A stretch of DNA of 34,657 nucleotides from an uncultured Bacteroidales bacterium (GCA_947168525.1 CAMVMG010000022.1:1-34657), one strand, 5' to 3'; shown: positions 8,265 through 22,770, counted from the first letter of the stretch. Numbers and translations: made by a program. Notes: generated by a model not told the origin, from the sequence alone.

Positions 8265-8990
8265 ATGACCAAAGGCGAATTAATCTTTGAGGGAAACGAG
8301 AAACAGGTCTTTGCCACCGACCATCCCGACCAGGTGATCTTCCGTTACAAAGATGTGACGGTGGCTTACAACAATGTCAAGCGCGCCCGCTTCAAGGGAA
8401 AGGGAGCGCTGAACAACCAGATATCGGCCATCCTGCTGGATTATCTCAACCGGAATGGCGTGGAAACCCATTTCATCGGGCTGCTGGGAGAGAAAGAGCA
8501 GCTATGCCGCAAGATCGAGATCATCCCGCTGCAGGTGGTGGTGCACAACCGGATTGCCGGATCGCTGGCCACCCGGTTGGGCGTGGAGGAAGGGTACAGG
8601 CATCCCAACACCATCGTGGACTTGCGGTATAACAACGACGAGCTGGAAGACCCGTTCATCAACCGCGACCACGCCGTGGCCCTGGGTCTGGCCAGCTACC
8701 AGGAACTGGACTGGATGTACAATGTGGCCCGCAAAGTGAACAGCCTGCTGACACCGCTCTTCCACAAGGCCGGGATTGAGCTGATAGACATGAAGATCGA
8801 GTTTGGCCGGGCCTCCGACACGGGCACCATCATCATCTCCGACGAAATCTCTCCGGACACCTGCCGCCTGTGGGACGAAGCCACCGGCGACCGGCTGGAC
8901 AAAGACCGTTTCCGCCTGGACCTGAGCTGCGTAGTGGAAAGCTACCAGAAGGTCCTGGACCGTTTGAACCAAGCTATCAAAACAGAATAA
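8265..8990 (+). CDS. purC: SAICAR synthase-like protein, second paralogue with altered active site
   Basis: The 241-residue protein aligns along its full length with ordinary SAICAR synthase, closer to the E. coli type than the first copy: GKGALNNQIS, LIDMKIEFG, DEISPDTCRLWD and LDKDRFR are typical. However, several signature residues differ at positions that match E. coli numbering. Gln90 and His94 occupy the places of Glu90 and Arg94 in IPLQVVVHNRIAGS. The ATP-binding strand GKAK reads GNEK, so the first Lys is Asn11. The usual KDDATAF segment reads KDVTVAY. The substrate-binding arginine and glutamate are therefore absent. It may be inactive, have changed substrate, or act with the first PurC or its operon neighbours. 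The family is secure and the function uncertain. The ATG at 8265 follows the purL stop closely, and purF starts one base after its stop. Confidence 0.85.
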   Translation: MTKGELIFEGNEKQVFATDHPDQVIFRYKDVTVAYNNVKRARFKGKGALNNQISAILLDYLNRNGVETHFIGLLGEKEQLCRKIEIIPLQVVVHNRIAGSLATRLGVEEGYRHPNTIVDLRYNNDELEDPFINRDHAVALGLASYQELDWMYNVARKVNSLLTPLFHKAGIELIDMKIEFGRASDTGTIIISDEISPDTCRLWDEATGDRLDKDRFRLDLSCVVESYQKVLDRLNQAIKTE

Positions 8991-8991
8991 G

Positions 8992-10350
<1,359 letters not shown>

Positions 10351-10354
10351 TACA

Positions 10355-11386
10355 ATGGCAAAGACTTATGAGAATGCAGGTGTAAACCTGGAAGCCGGAT
10401 ACGAGGTTGTCCGCAGGATTAAGCAGCACGTGGCCTCCACGGCCCGCAGCGGGTCGATGGGCAACATCGGCTCTTTTGGCGGCATGTTCGACCTCTCCGC
10501 CCTCCATATCAAGGAACCTGTCCTGGTGAGCGGCACTGACGGTGTGGGCACCAAGCTCAAGATCGCCTTTGCCATGGACAAGCACGACACCATCGGCATC
10601 GACGCCGTGGCCATGTGCGTGAACGACGTCCTGGCCCAGGGGGCCGAACCGCTCATTTTCCTGGACTACGTGGCCCTGGGACACAATGTCCCCGCGAAGG
10701 TGGAGGCCATCGTAGCCGGTGTGGCCGAGGGTTGCCGCCAGGCCGGATGTGCCCTGGTGGGCGGCGAGACGGCCGAGATGCCCGGCATGTATGCGGACGA
10801 CGAATACGACATCGCCGGCTACACCACCGGGGTGGTGGAGAAGTCCAGACTCATCGACGGCTCCAAGGTGAAGGTGGGAGATGTCCTGGTGGGCGTGGCC
10901 TCTACGGGCGTCCATTCCAATGGCTTCAGCCTCGTCCGCAAGATTGTGGCCGATGCCGGGCTCAGCTATACCGACGAGATCCCCGAATTCGGCGGACGCC
11001 GGCTGGGTGAAGTGCTGCTGACTCCCACCAGGATCTATGTGAAACAGATGTTGGATGTGATCCGTCAGTGCGATGTGCACGGCATCTGCCACATCACGGG
11101 CGGCGGCTTCGACGAGAATATCCCGCGCGTGCTGCAGAAGGGCCAGGGCCTGGAAATCCATGAGGGCACCTGGGAAATACTCCCCGTGTTCCGGATGCTG
11201 GAGAAGTGGGGCGGCGTACCGCACCGCGAGATGTTCAACATCTTCAACATGGGCGTGGGCATGATTGCCGTCGTAGACGCCTCCGAGGCACAGAAAGTTA
11301 TTTCCATCCTGGCCTCCCACGGTGAGAAAGCCTCGGTGATTGGTAAAGTGACGGATGTTCCGGGTGTCAATATCGTCCTGAAATGA
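10355..11386 (+). CDS. purM: Phosphoribosylformylglycinamidine cyclo-ligase (AIR synthase)
   Basis: PurM closes the imidazole ring, converting FGAM to AIR with ATP. The 343-residue protein is full length and shows SGTDGVGTK (ATP-site glycine loop), the AQGAEPLIFLDY segment, GGETAEMPGMY, STGVHSNGFSLVRK, HITGGGFDENIPR and NMGVGM, all normal for the family. It starts 4 bases after the purF stop, preceded by an A-rich rather than a Shine-Dalgarno sequence, and its stop overlaps the purN start by ATGA. Confidence 0.97.
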   Translation: MAKTYENAGVNLEAGYEVVRRIKQHVASTARSGSMGNIGSFGGMFDLSALHIKEPVLVSGTDGVGTKLKIAFAMDKHDTIGIDAVAMCVNDVLAQGAEPLIFLDYVALGHNVPAKVEAIVAGVAEGCRQAGCALVGGETAEMPGMYADDEYDIAGYTTGVVEKSRLIDGSKVKVGDVLVGVASTGVHSNGFSLVRKIVADAGLSYTDEIPEFGGRRLGEVLLTPTRIYVKQMLDVIRQCDVHGICHITGGGFDENIPRVLQKGQGLEIHEGTWEILPVFRMLEKWGGVPHREMFNIFNMGVGMIAVVDASEAQKVISILASHGEKASVIGKVTDVPGVNIVLK

Positions 11387-11952
11387 AAAAACAGTTAGCA
11401 GTTTTCGCCAGCGGAACGGGCACCAATTTTGTAGCCATCGCCAAGGCCTGTGCAGCGGGCGTGATCGATGCCGACGTGGCCGTGATGGTGTGCGACAAGC
11501 CGGGTGCGGCGGTGATTGACCGGGCCCGGGAACTGGGCGTGGAAGCGTTTGTCTTCTCGCCCAGGGAATATCCTTCCAAGGCCGCCTTCGAGGCGGAGAT
11601 TGTGAAGGTACTGGATGCCAAAAAGGTGGATCTGGTGTGCCTGGCCGGCTATATGCGGATCGTAGGGGACACCCTGCTGACGGCCTACGACGGCAAGATC
11701 ATCAACATCCACCCTTCGCTGCTGCCTTCCTTCAAGGGTGCGCATGCCGTGGAGGATGCCGTTGCCTACGGCGTGAAGGTCTACGGCATCACCATCCATT
11801 GGGTAAATGCAGAACTGGACGGCGGCAAGATCATCGCCCAGCGCGCCTTCCCGTACGAGGGCTCCGACCCCGCCGAGGTCCATCGTCTGGGGCAAGTAAT
11901 TGAACATCAGTTATATGTAGAAACTATCAATAAAATATTATGCGAGCTTTAG
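11383..11952 (+). CDS. purN: Phosphoribosylglycinamide formyltransferase
   Basis: PurN transfers a formyl group from 10-formyl-THF to GAR. The 189-residue protein has the phosphate-binding ASGTGTNF near the N-terminus, the catalytic Asn and His in INIHPSLLPSFKGAHA, and the catalytic Asp in ELDGGKI. Its folate cofactor would be supplied by FolD at the end of the same operon. It overlaps purM by 4 bases and purH by 13 bases, which supports translational coupling. Confidence 0.96.
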   Translation: MKKQLAVFASGTGTNFVAIAKACAAGVIDADVAVMVCDKPGAAVIDRARELGVEAFVFSPREYPSKAAFEAEIVKVLDAKKVDLVCLAGYMRIVGDTLLTAYDGKIINIHPSLLPSFKGAHAVEDAVAYGVKVYGITIHWVNAELDGGKIIAQRAFPYEGSDPAEVHRLGQVIEHQLYVETINKILCEL

Positions 11953-13469
11953 TCAGTGTCAGCGACAAAACGGGCCTGGTGCCTTTTGTGAAGGGTCTTG
12001 TAGACCTGGGTTGGGAGATTATCGCCACGGGCGGTACCCGGAAACTGCTGGAATCCGAGGGCGTGAAAACCATCGGCATTTCCGATGTCACCGGGTTTCC
12101 CGAAATCCTGGACGGCCGGGTGAAAACCCTGCATCCCAAGGTGCACGGCGGCATCCTTGCCCGCCGGGACATGCCCGCCCACATGGAAACCCTTAAGGAG
12201 AACGGCATCGAGACCATCGACCTGGTGTGTGTGAACCTGTATCCTTTCCGCCAGACCATTGCCAGGGAAGGCGTCACCCTGGAAGAAGCCATCGAGAATA
12301 TCGACATCGGCGGCCCTTCCATGGTGCGCAGTGCTGCCAAGAACTGGAAGGACGTGACCATCGTCTGCAACCCTGCCGACTATGACATGGTGCTATCCGA
12401 GCTCCGGGAAAACGGGATGACATCGGCCCAGACCCGCCTGAAACTCAGCACCAAGGCCTATACCCATACGGCCCAGTACGACGCCTGCATCGCCACCTAC
12501 ATGCGCAAGCAGGCCGGGCTGAACGAAAAACTATTTCTGGAGTACGACCTCAAGCAGGGCCTCCGCTATGGCGAAAACCCGCACCAGAGCGCCCAATTCT
12601 ATGCCGCCCTGGAACCTTCTCCGTTCTCGCTGGCCTTCGCCACCCAGATCCAGGGCAAGGAACTCTCTTACAACAACATCCAGGATGCCAATGCCGCCCT
12701 GAACGTGCTGCGCGACTTCGAAGAGCCCTTCTGCGTGGCCCTTAAGCACATGAACCCTTGCGGCGCCGCCGTGGGTCAGACCATCGAGCAGGCCTGGCAG
12801 GCGGCCTATGAGGCCGACAAAGTGAGCATCTACGGTGGTATCGTAGGCGTGAACCGCACCCTTACGGCCGACGTGGCCCGGGGCATGAAGCCCATCTTCC
12901 TGGAGATTGTCATCGCCCCCGACTATACGCCCGAGGCCCTGGAGATCCTCTCTACCAAGAAGAATCTCCGCGTGATGAAGGTGGACATGACCCGCACCGA
13001 TACCGTGATTCCGCAGTACATCAGCGTGAACGGCGGCCTCCTGGCCCAGCAGCTGGACACCCAGGTAGAGAAGGTGACTCCGCAGATGTGCGTGACCAAG
13101 GTCAAGCCCACCGATGCGCAACTTGCCGACGCCAACTTTGGCTGGAAGATTGTCAAGCACGTGAAGTCCAATGCCATCGCCGTGGTCCGCGACAACCATA
13201 CCATCGGCATCGGCGCCGGCCAGACCAACCGCGTGGGATCGGCCGAGATTGCCCTGAATGAGGCTAAGAACGCCGGTTTCACCGAGGGTCTTGTCCTTGC
13301 CTCCGACGGTTTCCTGCCCTTTGACGACACCGTGGCCCTGGCCGCCCAATACGGTGTAACCACTATCGTCCAGCCCGGCGGCAGCATCCGCGACGAGGAT
13401 GCCATCAAGAAGGCCGACGAACTGGGCATCACGATGCTCTTTACGGGAGTACGTCATTTTAAACATTGA
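11940..13469 (+). CDS. purH: Bifunctional AICAR transformylase / IMP cyclohydrolase
   Basis: PurH performs the last two steps to IMP. The 509-residue protein has the N-terminal cyclohydrolase domain (ALVSVSDKTG, TLHPKVHGGILARR, IDIGGPSMVRSAAKN) and the C-terminal transformylase (LKHMNPCGAAVG with the catalytic Lys-His pair, KHVKSNAIAVV, SDGFLPFDDT, QPGGSIRD). No unusual residues were noticed. The ATG lies inside the end of purN, and purD begins 4 bases after the stop. Confidence 0.97.
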   Translation: MRALVSVSDKTGLVPFVKGLVDLGWEIIATGGTRKLLESEGVKTIGISDVTGFPEILDGRVKTLHPKVHGGILARRDMPAHMETLKENGIETIDLVCVNLYPFRQTIAREGVTLEEAIENIDIGGPSMVRSAAKNWKDVTIVCNPADYDMVLSELRENGMTSAQTRLKLSTKAYTHTAQYDACIATYMRKQAGLNEKLFLEYDLKQGLRYGENPHQSAQFYAALEPSPFSLAFATQIQGKELSYNNIQDANAALNVLRDFEEPFCVALKHMNPCGAAVGQTIEQAWQAAYEADKVSIYGGIVGVNRTLTADVARGMKPIFLEIVIAPDYTPEALEILSTKKNLRVMKVDMTRTDTVIPQYISVNGGLLAQQLDTQVEKVTPQMCVTKVKPTDAQLADANFGWKIVKHVKSNAIAVVRDNHTIGIGAGQTNRVGSAEIALNEAKNAGFTEGLVLASDGFLPFDDTVALAAQYGVTTIVQPGGSIRDEDAIKKADELGITMLFTGVRHFKH

Positions 13470-13473
13470 TCAT

Positions 13474-14799
13474 ATGAGCCTTGTCTATCCTCTTCCTTCT
13501 CAGAGATCCGGGCCAGGAGCCAAGGAGATCAACTTGGAGAACTGCTTGGGAAAGACCGTGCTGGTCATTGGCGGCGGCGGACGGGAGCATGCCATCGTGG
13601 ATGCCCTGAGCCGCAGCCCGCAGGTGGAGAAAATCTATTGCGCTCCCGGCAATGCCGGCATCGGCGAACAGGCATTCAATGTACCGCTGAAAGACACCGA
13701 CGTGGAAGGCCTCAAGGCCTTTGCCCTGGAGAACGGCGTGGATCTCACCGTAGTGGGTCCCGAGGCCGCCCTGGCGGCCGGTATCGTGGATACCTTCCGG
13801 GCAGCCGGCCTCAAAATCTTCGGCCATACCCGGGCGGCCACCGCCATCGAAAGCTCCAAGGAGTTTGCCAAGGAGTTGATGGAAGGCGCCCTCATCCCTA
13901 CCGCAGCCTACCGCAGTTTCTCCGATTTTGAAGAGGCGCTTTCCTACGTGCTGTCCCGTCCCTTCCCGGCCGTGCTCAAGTACGATGGCCTGGCCGCCGG
14001 AAAGGGCGTGGTTATCGCCCAGGACGAGGCCGAGGCCCGTGCCGCCCTGGCCGACATGCTCCTGGACCATACTTTTGGCGAGGGACGCGTGGTGGTGGAA
14101 GACTTCCTCACCGGTCCGGAATTCTCCTTCCTGTGCTTTGTAGACGGGGAGCGGGTGTATCCGATGCCGCTCTCGCAGGACCACAAGCGGGCCTTCGACG
14201 GCGACAAAGGTCCCAATACCGGCGGCATGGGTGCCTATACGGGCCTGCCGTTCATCACGGAAGAAGACCGGGCATTTGCCTATAAGGAGATTATGTGCAA
14301 GGCGGCATCGGCTATGTGCGCCAAGGGGCTTCCGCTCTCGGGTGTGCTGTACGGCGGCCTCATGAAAACCCCGCAGGGCATCAAGGTAATCGAATTCAAC
14401 GCCCGTTTCGGAGACCCGGAGACAGAGGTGGTGCTTCCGCTGCTCCAGAGCGACATCTACGAAGTCTTCGAAGGTGTGGCCACCGGCACGCCGGTCGCGG
14501 AGCCAGTCTGGGCCGATGGCGTAACCCTGGGCGTGGTCCTGGCCTCCAAAGGCTACCCCGGCCGCTACGAGAAAGGCTACGACATTGCCGGCCTGGAGCT
14601 GGTGGATGCCAAGGTGTATCACATGGGAACGGCTGTCCGTGACGGAAAAGTGTTCACCAACGGTGGCCGTGTGCTGATGGTGGTCTCCGGCGGAACAGAC
14701 CTTGCCGACGCCCGCAGGAAGGTGTATGAGGAGATTGGGAAGATTGCCTGCGACAATTTATTCTACAGAAAAGACATTGCACATATAGCATTTGAATAG
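13474..14799 (+). CDS. purD: Phosphoribosylamine-glycine ligase with a short N-terminal extension
   Basis: PurD joins glycine to phosphoribosylamine using ATP, the step after PurF. The ATP-grasp motifs are clear: [39 protein letters not shown] and [11 protein letters not shown]. With the ATG at 13474 the protein has 441 residues and carries about 25 residues before the usual [10 protein letters not shown] beginning, which is longer than most PurD proteins. A GTG at 13557 would give a typical start, but ATG 13474 is only 4 bases after purH and better placed. The C-terminal B domain is complete. Confidence 0.94.
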   Translation: MSLVYPLPSQRSGPGAKEINLENCLGKTVLVIGGGGREHAIVDALSRSPQVEKIYCAPGNAGIGEQAFNVPLKDTDVEGLKAFALENGVDLTVVGPEAALAAGIVDTFRAAGLKIFGHTRAATAIESSKEFAKELMEGALIPTAAYRSFSDFEEALSYVLSRPFPAVLKYDGLAAGKGVVIAQDEAEARAALADMLLDHTFGEGRVVVEDFLTGPEFSFLCFVDGERVYPMPLSQDHKRAFDGDKGPNTGGMGAYTGLPFITEEDRAFAYKEIMCKAASAMCAKGLPLSGVLYGGLMKTPQGIKVIEFNARFGDPETEVVLPLLQSDIYEVFEGVATGTPVAEPVWADGVTLGVVLASKGYPGRYEKGYDIAGLELVDAKVYHMGTAVRDGKVFTNGGRVLMVVSGGTDLADARRKVYEEIGKIACDNLFYRKDIAHIAFE

Positions 14800-14800
14800 T

Positions 14801-15661
14801 ATGGGAAAAATCATTGATGGAAAAGCCTTGAGCCAGGCTGTGAAGGACGAAGTCCGGGACGAGGTGCCTCAGCTGGAGGCGAAATACGGCCGCAAACCCT
14901 GTCTGGTAGTGATTATCGTAGGGGAGAACCCCGCCAGCCAGGTGTATGTGCGGAACAAGGTGAAAGCCGCTGCCTACACCGGCATGGAATCCCGTCTGGT
15001 GGAGCTCCCGGCCGACATCACCGAGGAAGCTCTCCTGAAGCAGATTGAGGCGCTGAATAGCGATCCCGCCGTGGACGGCATCCTGGTGCAGCTGCCGCTG
15101 CCCAAACATATCGACGAAGAAAAGGTGATCGACACCATCGCCCGGGAGAAGGATGTGGACGGTTTCCACCCCGGAAACGTAGCCGGCCTGTGGCTGGGCA
15201 AGGACTGCATCGTCCCCTGCACCCCCGCCGGAGTGATGCGCATGCTGGACACCATCGGCTGTGAGCTCAAGGGCAAGAACGCCGTTGTGGTGGGCCGCAG
15301 CAACATCGTGGGCAAACCCATGGCCAAACTCCTGCTGGACCGCCATGCTACGGTGACCATCGCCCACTCCCGCACCGCAGACCTGGGTGCCGTATGCCGC
15401 GCGGCCGACGTCCTGGTGCTGGCTGTCGGCAAGGCGGGTCTGGTAACCGGCGACATGGTAAAGCCCGGCGCCGTGGTCATTGACGTGGGCATGAACCGCA
15501 ATGCCGAGGGCAAACTCTGCGGCGACGTGGACTTTGCATCGGCCCAGCCGGTAGCCTCCTGGATTACCCCGGTTCCCGGCGGCGTGGGTCCCATGACCAT
15601 CGCCATGCTCATGAAGAACACCATCCACTGCTTTGTGTCGCGGATGGAAAAGAAGGCTTAG
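14801..15661 (+). CDS. folD: Methylenetetrahydrofolate dehydrogenase / cyclohydrolase
   Basis: FolD interconverts 5,10-methylene-THF and 10-formyl-THF, the one-carbon donor of PurN and PurH. The 286-residue protein shows the YVRNKVKAA active-site segment, [20 protein letters not shown], the NADP-binding [14 protein letters not shown] and [11 protein letters not shown]. It ends the purine operon, one base after purD, and its stop overlaps the stop of convergent metF by 4 bases. No terminator is visible between the two operons. Confidence 0.97.
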   Translation: MGKIIDGKALSQAVKDEVRDEVPQLEAKYGRKPCLVVIIVGENPASQVYVRNKVKAAAYTGMESRLVELPADITEEALLKQIEALNSDPAVDGILVQLPLPKHIDEEKVIDTIAREKDVDGFHPGNVAGLWLGKDCIVPCTPAGVMRMLDTIGCELKGKNAVVVGRSNIVGKPMAKLLLDRHATVTIAHSRTADLGAVCRAADVLVLAVGKAGLVTGDMVKPGAVVIDVGMNRNAEGKLCGDVDFASAQPVASWITPVPGGVGPMTIAMLMKNTIHCFVSRMEKKA

Positions 15662-16562
15662 AAACAGCTACGGAGCACTTCCACCACGCTGCGGGATTTG
15701 CTCATGGTATAGAAATGGACTGCCGGGACGCCGCGCCCCAGCAGTCCATTGCATTGGCGGATGCACCAGTCGGTGCCGATCTGCCGCACCAGGACAGCGT
15801 CTTCTCCGGCGGCGTGGATTTCCCGGGTAAGGGCCGGGGGAATGTCGATGGAGAAGGACTCCGGAAGCAGCTGCAGCTGCCGCACGCTGGTGAGCGGTTT
15901 CAGACCCGGGATGATGGGCACGGTGATGCCGGCCTCCCGGCAGCGTTCCTCGAAGCGGAAGAAAACATCATTGTCGAAGAACATCTGGGTGATGATATAG
16001 TGGGCGCCGGCGTCCACCTTTTCCTTGAGAAAGGCGATGTCGGTTTCCAGGTTGGCCGCCTCGAAGTGTTTCTCCGGATAGGCCCCGACGCCGATGCAGA
16101 AATTGCCCGCGCCCTGGATGGCTGCAACCAGTTCACTGGCATGCGAATAGCCGCCGGGGGTGGGCGTGAAGCGTTTTTCCCCCGCGAGGGAATCGCCCCT
16201 CAGGGCCATCACATTATCGATTCCCATAAAACGGAAATCCTGCAGCTGGCGCTCGATGTCGTGGGCGGTCTGTCCGCCGCAGATGATGTGCGGAACCACT
16301 TCTACCGGGAAGCGGGCCTGGATGCTGGCACACACGGCCACCGGCGACACGCGGCTGTTCACCACCTCTTTCCGGAAACGGCCGTCGGGAAGGGGCGCGT
16401 AGCGGAATTCGTCGCGGTGGGTGGTGACATTGATGTAGCGGGGCTGGAACTCCATCAGCGGCTCTATGCTGGAAAGAAGTTCGTCCTTGGTGATGCCGCC
16501 CAGGGGAGGGACAATCTCCAGCGAGGGGAAGGGGCGGCCGGAAGTGAAAAGTTCGGTAATTC

Positions 16563-16566
<4 letters not shown>
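15658..16566 (-). CDS. metF: 5,10-Methylenetetrahydrofolate reductase
   Basis: MetF is the flavoprotein that reduces methylene-THF to methyl-THF for methionine synthesis. The 302-residue protein has SLEIVPP with the conserved Glu, [28 protein letters not shown] (catalytic Asp) and [15 protein letters not shown] core strands (the actual text is [13 protein letters not shown]). It is the last gene of a leftward operon and its start overlaps the metH stop by ATGA. Substrate channelling with MetH downstream of FolD-made folates fits this placement. Confidence 0.97.
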
Positions 16567-19961
<3,395 letters not shown>

Positions 19962-19963
19962 TG

Positions 19964-20971
19964 TTAAAGTCCGTTTTCATATTTGTCCAGTGCCGCTGCC
20001 ATCAGTTCACGACCGCGTTCCACGATTTCCGGGGCGTGGGAATAGCCGTAGACTCCGTGGTAGGAGTCGAAGGGGAGTTCGGCCAGCACGTCCGGCGGGC
20101 ATAGTTCGATGCCCATGCGGGCGATGGTATGGTTCATGATGCCGAAACTGCGCTGGAGGATGCTTACGTAGTTGTCATCGGCACCGAGGGGGATGCGGTT
20201 TTCTTTGCTGTCGGCCATCAGCTGGCGCTCCTGCTTTTCCGTTTCCCAGCGTTCCCGGATGAGCTGGGAGCCTTTTTCGCCGGCTTCCCGGGCTTTCTGG
20301 AGGAATTCGCCCCGCTCGGAGCGGAGGGTGTCTTTCAGCAGGGTCCGGGCTTCTTCCCGGATGGCGCTCTCGTTCTCCTGGAAGGCGGCTTTGCTGTGCA
20401 GGTAGCTGCTGATTTCATCGGCATCGATACGATTCACGTTGAAGCCCACAAGGATGTCTCCCGGGGTCCTTTTGACGCGGTTGAGGGGGAAGGTGTTGGC
20501 CATGCCACCGTCCACCAGGGTGCGTCCTTCCCATTTTACGGGACGGAACATGGAGGGGATGGAGATGGAGGCGCGGATGGCCTGGAATAGAGGGCCTTTG
20601 TTGAAAAGCACTTCCTCGCCGGTGTGCAGGTCCGTGGCTACGGCGGTGAAGGGGATGGGGAGGTCTTCTATGTTCACGTCGGGCACTCGCTGCTGGATGG
20701 CATCGATTACCTTGTCTCCTTTGACCAGGTAGTTCTTGCTCACGGAAAAGTCCATGAGGGAGACCACCTTCACGGGATCCAGGCCGAAGAGCCACTCCTT
20801 GAAGGCCTGCATGCCGCCTGCAGCATAGATGCCGCCGATAAGGGACCCGGCCGACGCTCCTGCGATGGAGGTGATGGTGTATCCCCGGCCGAGGAGTTCT
20901 TCTATGGCGCCGATGTAGGCAAACCCACGGGGGCCGCCGCTGGCGAGGGCGAGTGCAACGTTCTTACTCAT
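19964..20971 (-). CDS. Patatin-like phospholipase family protein
   Basis: This is a patatin/RssA-type lipid acyl hydrolase of 335 residues. The Ser-Asp dyad is visible: the oxyanion loop GGPRG (residues 12-16), the nucleophile elbow GASAG with Ser40, and DGG with Asp154. The C-terminal part, about residues 190-270, is charged and helical. No signal peptide is present, so it is likely cytoplasmic or peripheral. It sits between an inositol-phosphatase-family gene and metH in one operon, a linkage whose meaning is unclear. The substrate cannot be told from sequence. Confidence 0.9.
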   Translation of the reverse strand: MSKNVALALASGGPRGFAYIGAIEELLGRGYTITSIAGASAGSLIGGIYAAGGMQAFKEWLFGLDPVKVVSLMDFSVSKNYLVKGDKVIDAIQQRVPDVNIEDLPIPFTAVATDLHTGEEVLFNKGPLFQAIRASISIPSMFRPVKWEGRTLVDGGMANTFPLNRVKRTPGDILVGFNVNRIDADEISSYLHSKAAFQENESAIREEARTLLKDTLRSERGEFLQKAREAGEKGSQLIRERWETEKQERQLMADSKENRIPLGADDNYVSILQRSFGIMNHTIARMGIELCPPDVLAELPFDSYHGVYGYSHAPEIVERGRELMAAALDKYENGL

Positions 20972-20972
20972 A

Positions 20973-21755
20973 TCAGTAGGGAAGGTTTTTCATGTGCTTG
21001 TGGACAATCTCCAGCAACCGGCTGCAGTTTTGTCCGTTGTTGGCTGCCAGGATGAAGGATGCTCTGTTGAGGGACGGCATCTTGCCTTCGAAGTTGCAGA
21101 TGTGGCCGCCTGCTTCCTGCAGGATGAGGGTGGCGGCGGCGTAGTCCCAGGGCTGGAGGCGCATCTCGAAGTATAGTTCGATGATACCGGCGGCCATCAT
21201 GCAGAGTTCCACGGCGGCCGAGCCGAAGCGGCGCGTGTCGTTGCACTGCATGTAGATGTCGTAGATGATATCCGAACAGGTTTTTGCGTAGGCCTTCCGG
21301 TAGGTACTCATGGCGGTGCAGAAGAGGCCGTCTTCGAAGGGCCTGTCGGAAACCTGGATGGGATGGCCGTTGCAGAAGGCTCCCTTGCCTTTTTGGGCGC
21401 AGTAGAGTTCCTCTCGCCAGGGGCTGTAGACCACGCCCATGTACAACTGCCCGCCCTTCACCAGCGCAACGCTGATGCAGCAGTCGGCAATGCCGCGGGC
21501 ATAATTGGCCGTTCCGTCGATGGGATCGATGATCCAGATGTACTCGTGCGTGAGCTCGCGGAAATCTTCCTCTTCGCAGAGGAAGCCGCTGTCGGGGAGC
21601 AGTTTCCCCAGTTTGTCTACCAGGAAGTGCTGCACGGCCAGGTCCGACGAAGTGACCAGGTTCTCCCGGGATTCTTTCTGCATCACCCGGAATCCGCCCC
21701 GTACCATCAGGACCGACGCTTCTTTGACGATATCGATAATCTGTTCCAGTTCCAT
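20973..21755 (-). CDS. Inositol monophosphatase family protein
   Basis: This is a Mg2+-dependent, Li+-sensitive type sugar-phosphate phosphatase of 260 residues. The metal-binding motif WIIDPIDGTANYARG and the second motif QPWDYAAATLI (usual form WDxAAG) are visible, with an acidic CEEEDF segment upstream that supplies the Glu ligand. It could act on inositol phosphate, on PAP (CysQ-like) or on another sugar phosphate, and the sequence does not decide. It is probably the first gene of the run phosphatase-patatin-metH-metF, whose members are separated by 2 bases or less. Confidence 0.9.
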   Translation of the reverse strand: MELEQIIDIVKEASVLMVRGGFRVMQKESRENLVTSSDLAVQHFLVDKLGKLLPDSGFLCEEEDFRELTHEYIWIIDPIDGTANYARGIADCCISVALVKGGQLYMGVVYSPWREELYCAQKGKGAFCNGHPIQVSDRPFEDGLFCTAMSTYRKAYAKTCSDIIYDIYMQCNDTRRFGSAAVELCMMAAGIIELYFEMRLQPWDYAAATLILQEAGGHICNFEGKMPSLNRASFILAANNGQNCSRLLEIVHKHMKNLPY

Positions 21756-21800
21756 GGTCTTTTCTATTCTATTATTGGCTTTGCTGCCACTCTACAAACT

Positions 21801-22208
21801 TTACCTGAGAACTCTCAAAAAACTCTCTGGAAGACAAACATTTACAAGGTCTACCGCCTCGCTGAACAGCGGGGCGATTTCTTTGTCCCTGAACCCGGCA
21901 ATCCCGCAACCGATGCGCGTCACAAAGAAGAACAGCTCCGGATGAGAAGAGGCAAAGGAAATAAACTCGTCAACATAGGGCTTGATGGTCTCTACGCCAC
22001 CCTGCATGGTGGGAATGGCGTAGCTCTGCCCCCGCAGCCCCACACCGCATCCCATTACGGCACCGAATTTCTTCCAGGCTGTAAACGCGGCACCGCCGCC
22101 ATGCATGCCCGCAAGGTTCGAACCGAAGACAAACACCTCATCGGCCTTCAGTTCCGAAATCATGTCCGGGGTATGATCCGGACGCTCTATTCCATTGTAC
22201 GTTCTCAT
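21801..22208 (-). CDS. A1S_2505-like conserved protein
   Basis: This is a 135-residue protein resembling a family found in phages and in many Bacteroidales genomes (A1S_2505-like). Recognisable stretches are VFVFGSNLAGMHGGGAA, GLRGQSYAIPT and VTRIGCGIAGFRD. The glycine-rich FGSNL and RIGCGIAGF loops are reminiscent of a macro-domain-like nucleotide-binding fold, but the function is not established. The start was set at ATG 22206-22208, which gives MRTYNGIER. An upstream in-frame ATG would add 28 unlikely residues. Confidence 0.82.
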   Translation of the reverse strand: MRTYNGIERPDHTPDMISELKADEVFVFGSNLAGMHGGGAAFTAWKKFGAVMGCGVGLRGQSYAIPTMQGGVETIKPYVDEFISFASSHPELFFFVTRIGCGIAGFRDKEIAPLFSEAVDLVNVCLPESFLRVLR

Positions 22209-22263
22209 ATTGTATACGAAGGTACGAAGAATTCCCGGAAAAGCCGCGGAAAATCTTACTGCA

Positions 22264-22653
22264 TCAAGCAGTCTCGTTAAACTTCCGCTCAATCTTATTC
22301 AGCGTGTCGAAGAACCGCCAAGTGGCAACGGCCGGTCCCATCAGCAGAACGCCGAACGTGTTCCAGCCGAACATATGCCACCAGGAGGTGTGCGGGCCTT
22401 CAATGCCCAGATCGATGGCCTTAGCCTTCAGTTCCTCGGCAATATTGGCCATCCAAACCAGCGTGTAGATGAATAACGTCGGGATACCCAGCAGATACGC
22501 CACCCAATACCGCTGCGTCTTCCGGCCCAGGATGTAGTCCAACTCATCCTGCAGCCCGCCCAGCGGCATATAGAACAGGAAAAACAGCCCGGCCGTACAG
22601 AAGTCAATGAAGCCGAACCAGAATCCCGGTCTGTTTGTGTGCTTGAACCTCAT
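22264..22653 (-). CDS. DUF4234-like small membrane protein
   Basis: This is a 129-residue membrane protein with three or four hydrophobic segments (around FGFIDFCTAGLFFLFYM, YLLGIPTLFIYTLVWM and FGVLLMGPAVATW) and a cytoplasmic NKIERKFNE tail. The pattern fits the DUF4234/TM2-like families common in Bacteroidales. No catalytic motif is visible and the function is unknown. It lies upstream of the A1S_2505-like gene on the same strand with a gap of 55 bases. Confidence 0.75.
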   Translation of the reverse strand: MRFKHTNRPGFWFGFIDFCTAGLFFLFYMPLGGLQDELDYILGRKTQRYWVAYLLGIPTLFIYTLVWMANIAEELKAKAIDLGIEGPHTSWWHMFGWNTFGVLLMGPAVATWRFFDTLNKIERKFNETA

Positions 22654-22770
22654 ACCGCTAAGATAGTTATTTTAGACGAAAAAGAGCTTGCGGTCATAGA
22701 CCTTACTTATTTTTGTGGAGTGCCGTATATGAAACCGGCCTCCCGTGCTCGGATTCTCACAGAAAAACCG

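Noticed and set aside
21756..21830. Promoter AAAGTTTG upstream of the inositol-phosphatase gene
   Set aside because: It does not match TAnnTTTG and no TTTG lies at a spacing of 19-21 bp.
19962..22263. Cobalamin or SAM riboswitch for the metH operon
   Set aside because: The gaps upstream of these genes are only a few to about 55 bases and show no B12-box-like or S-box-like sequence.
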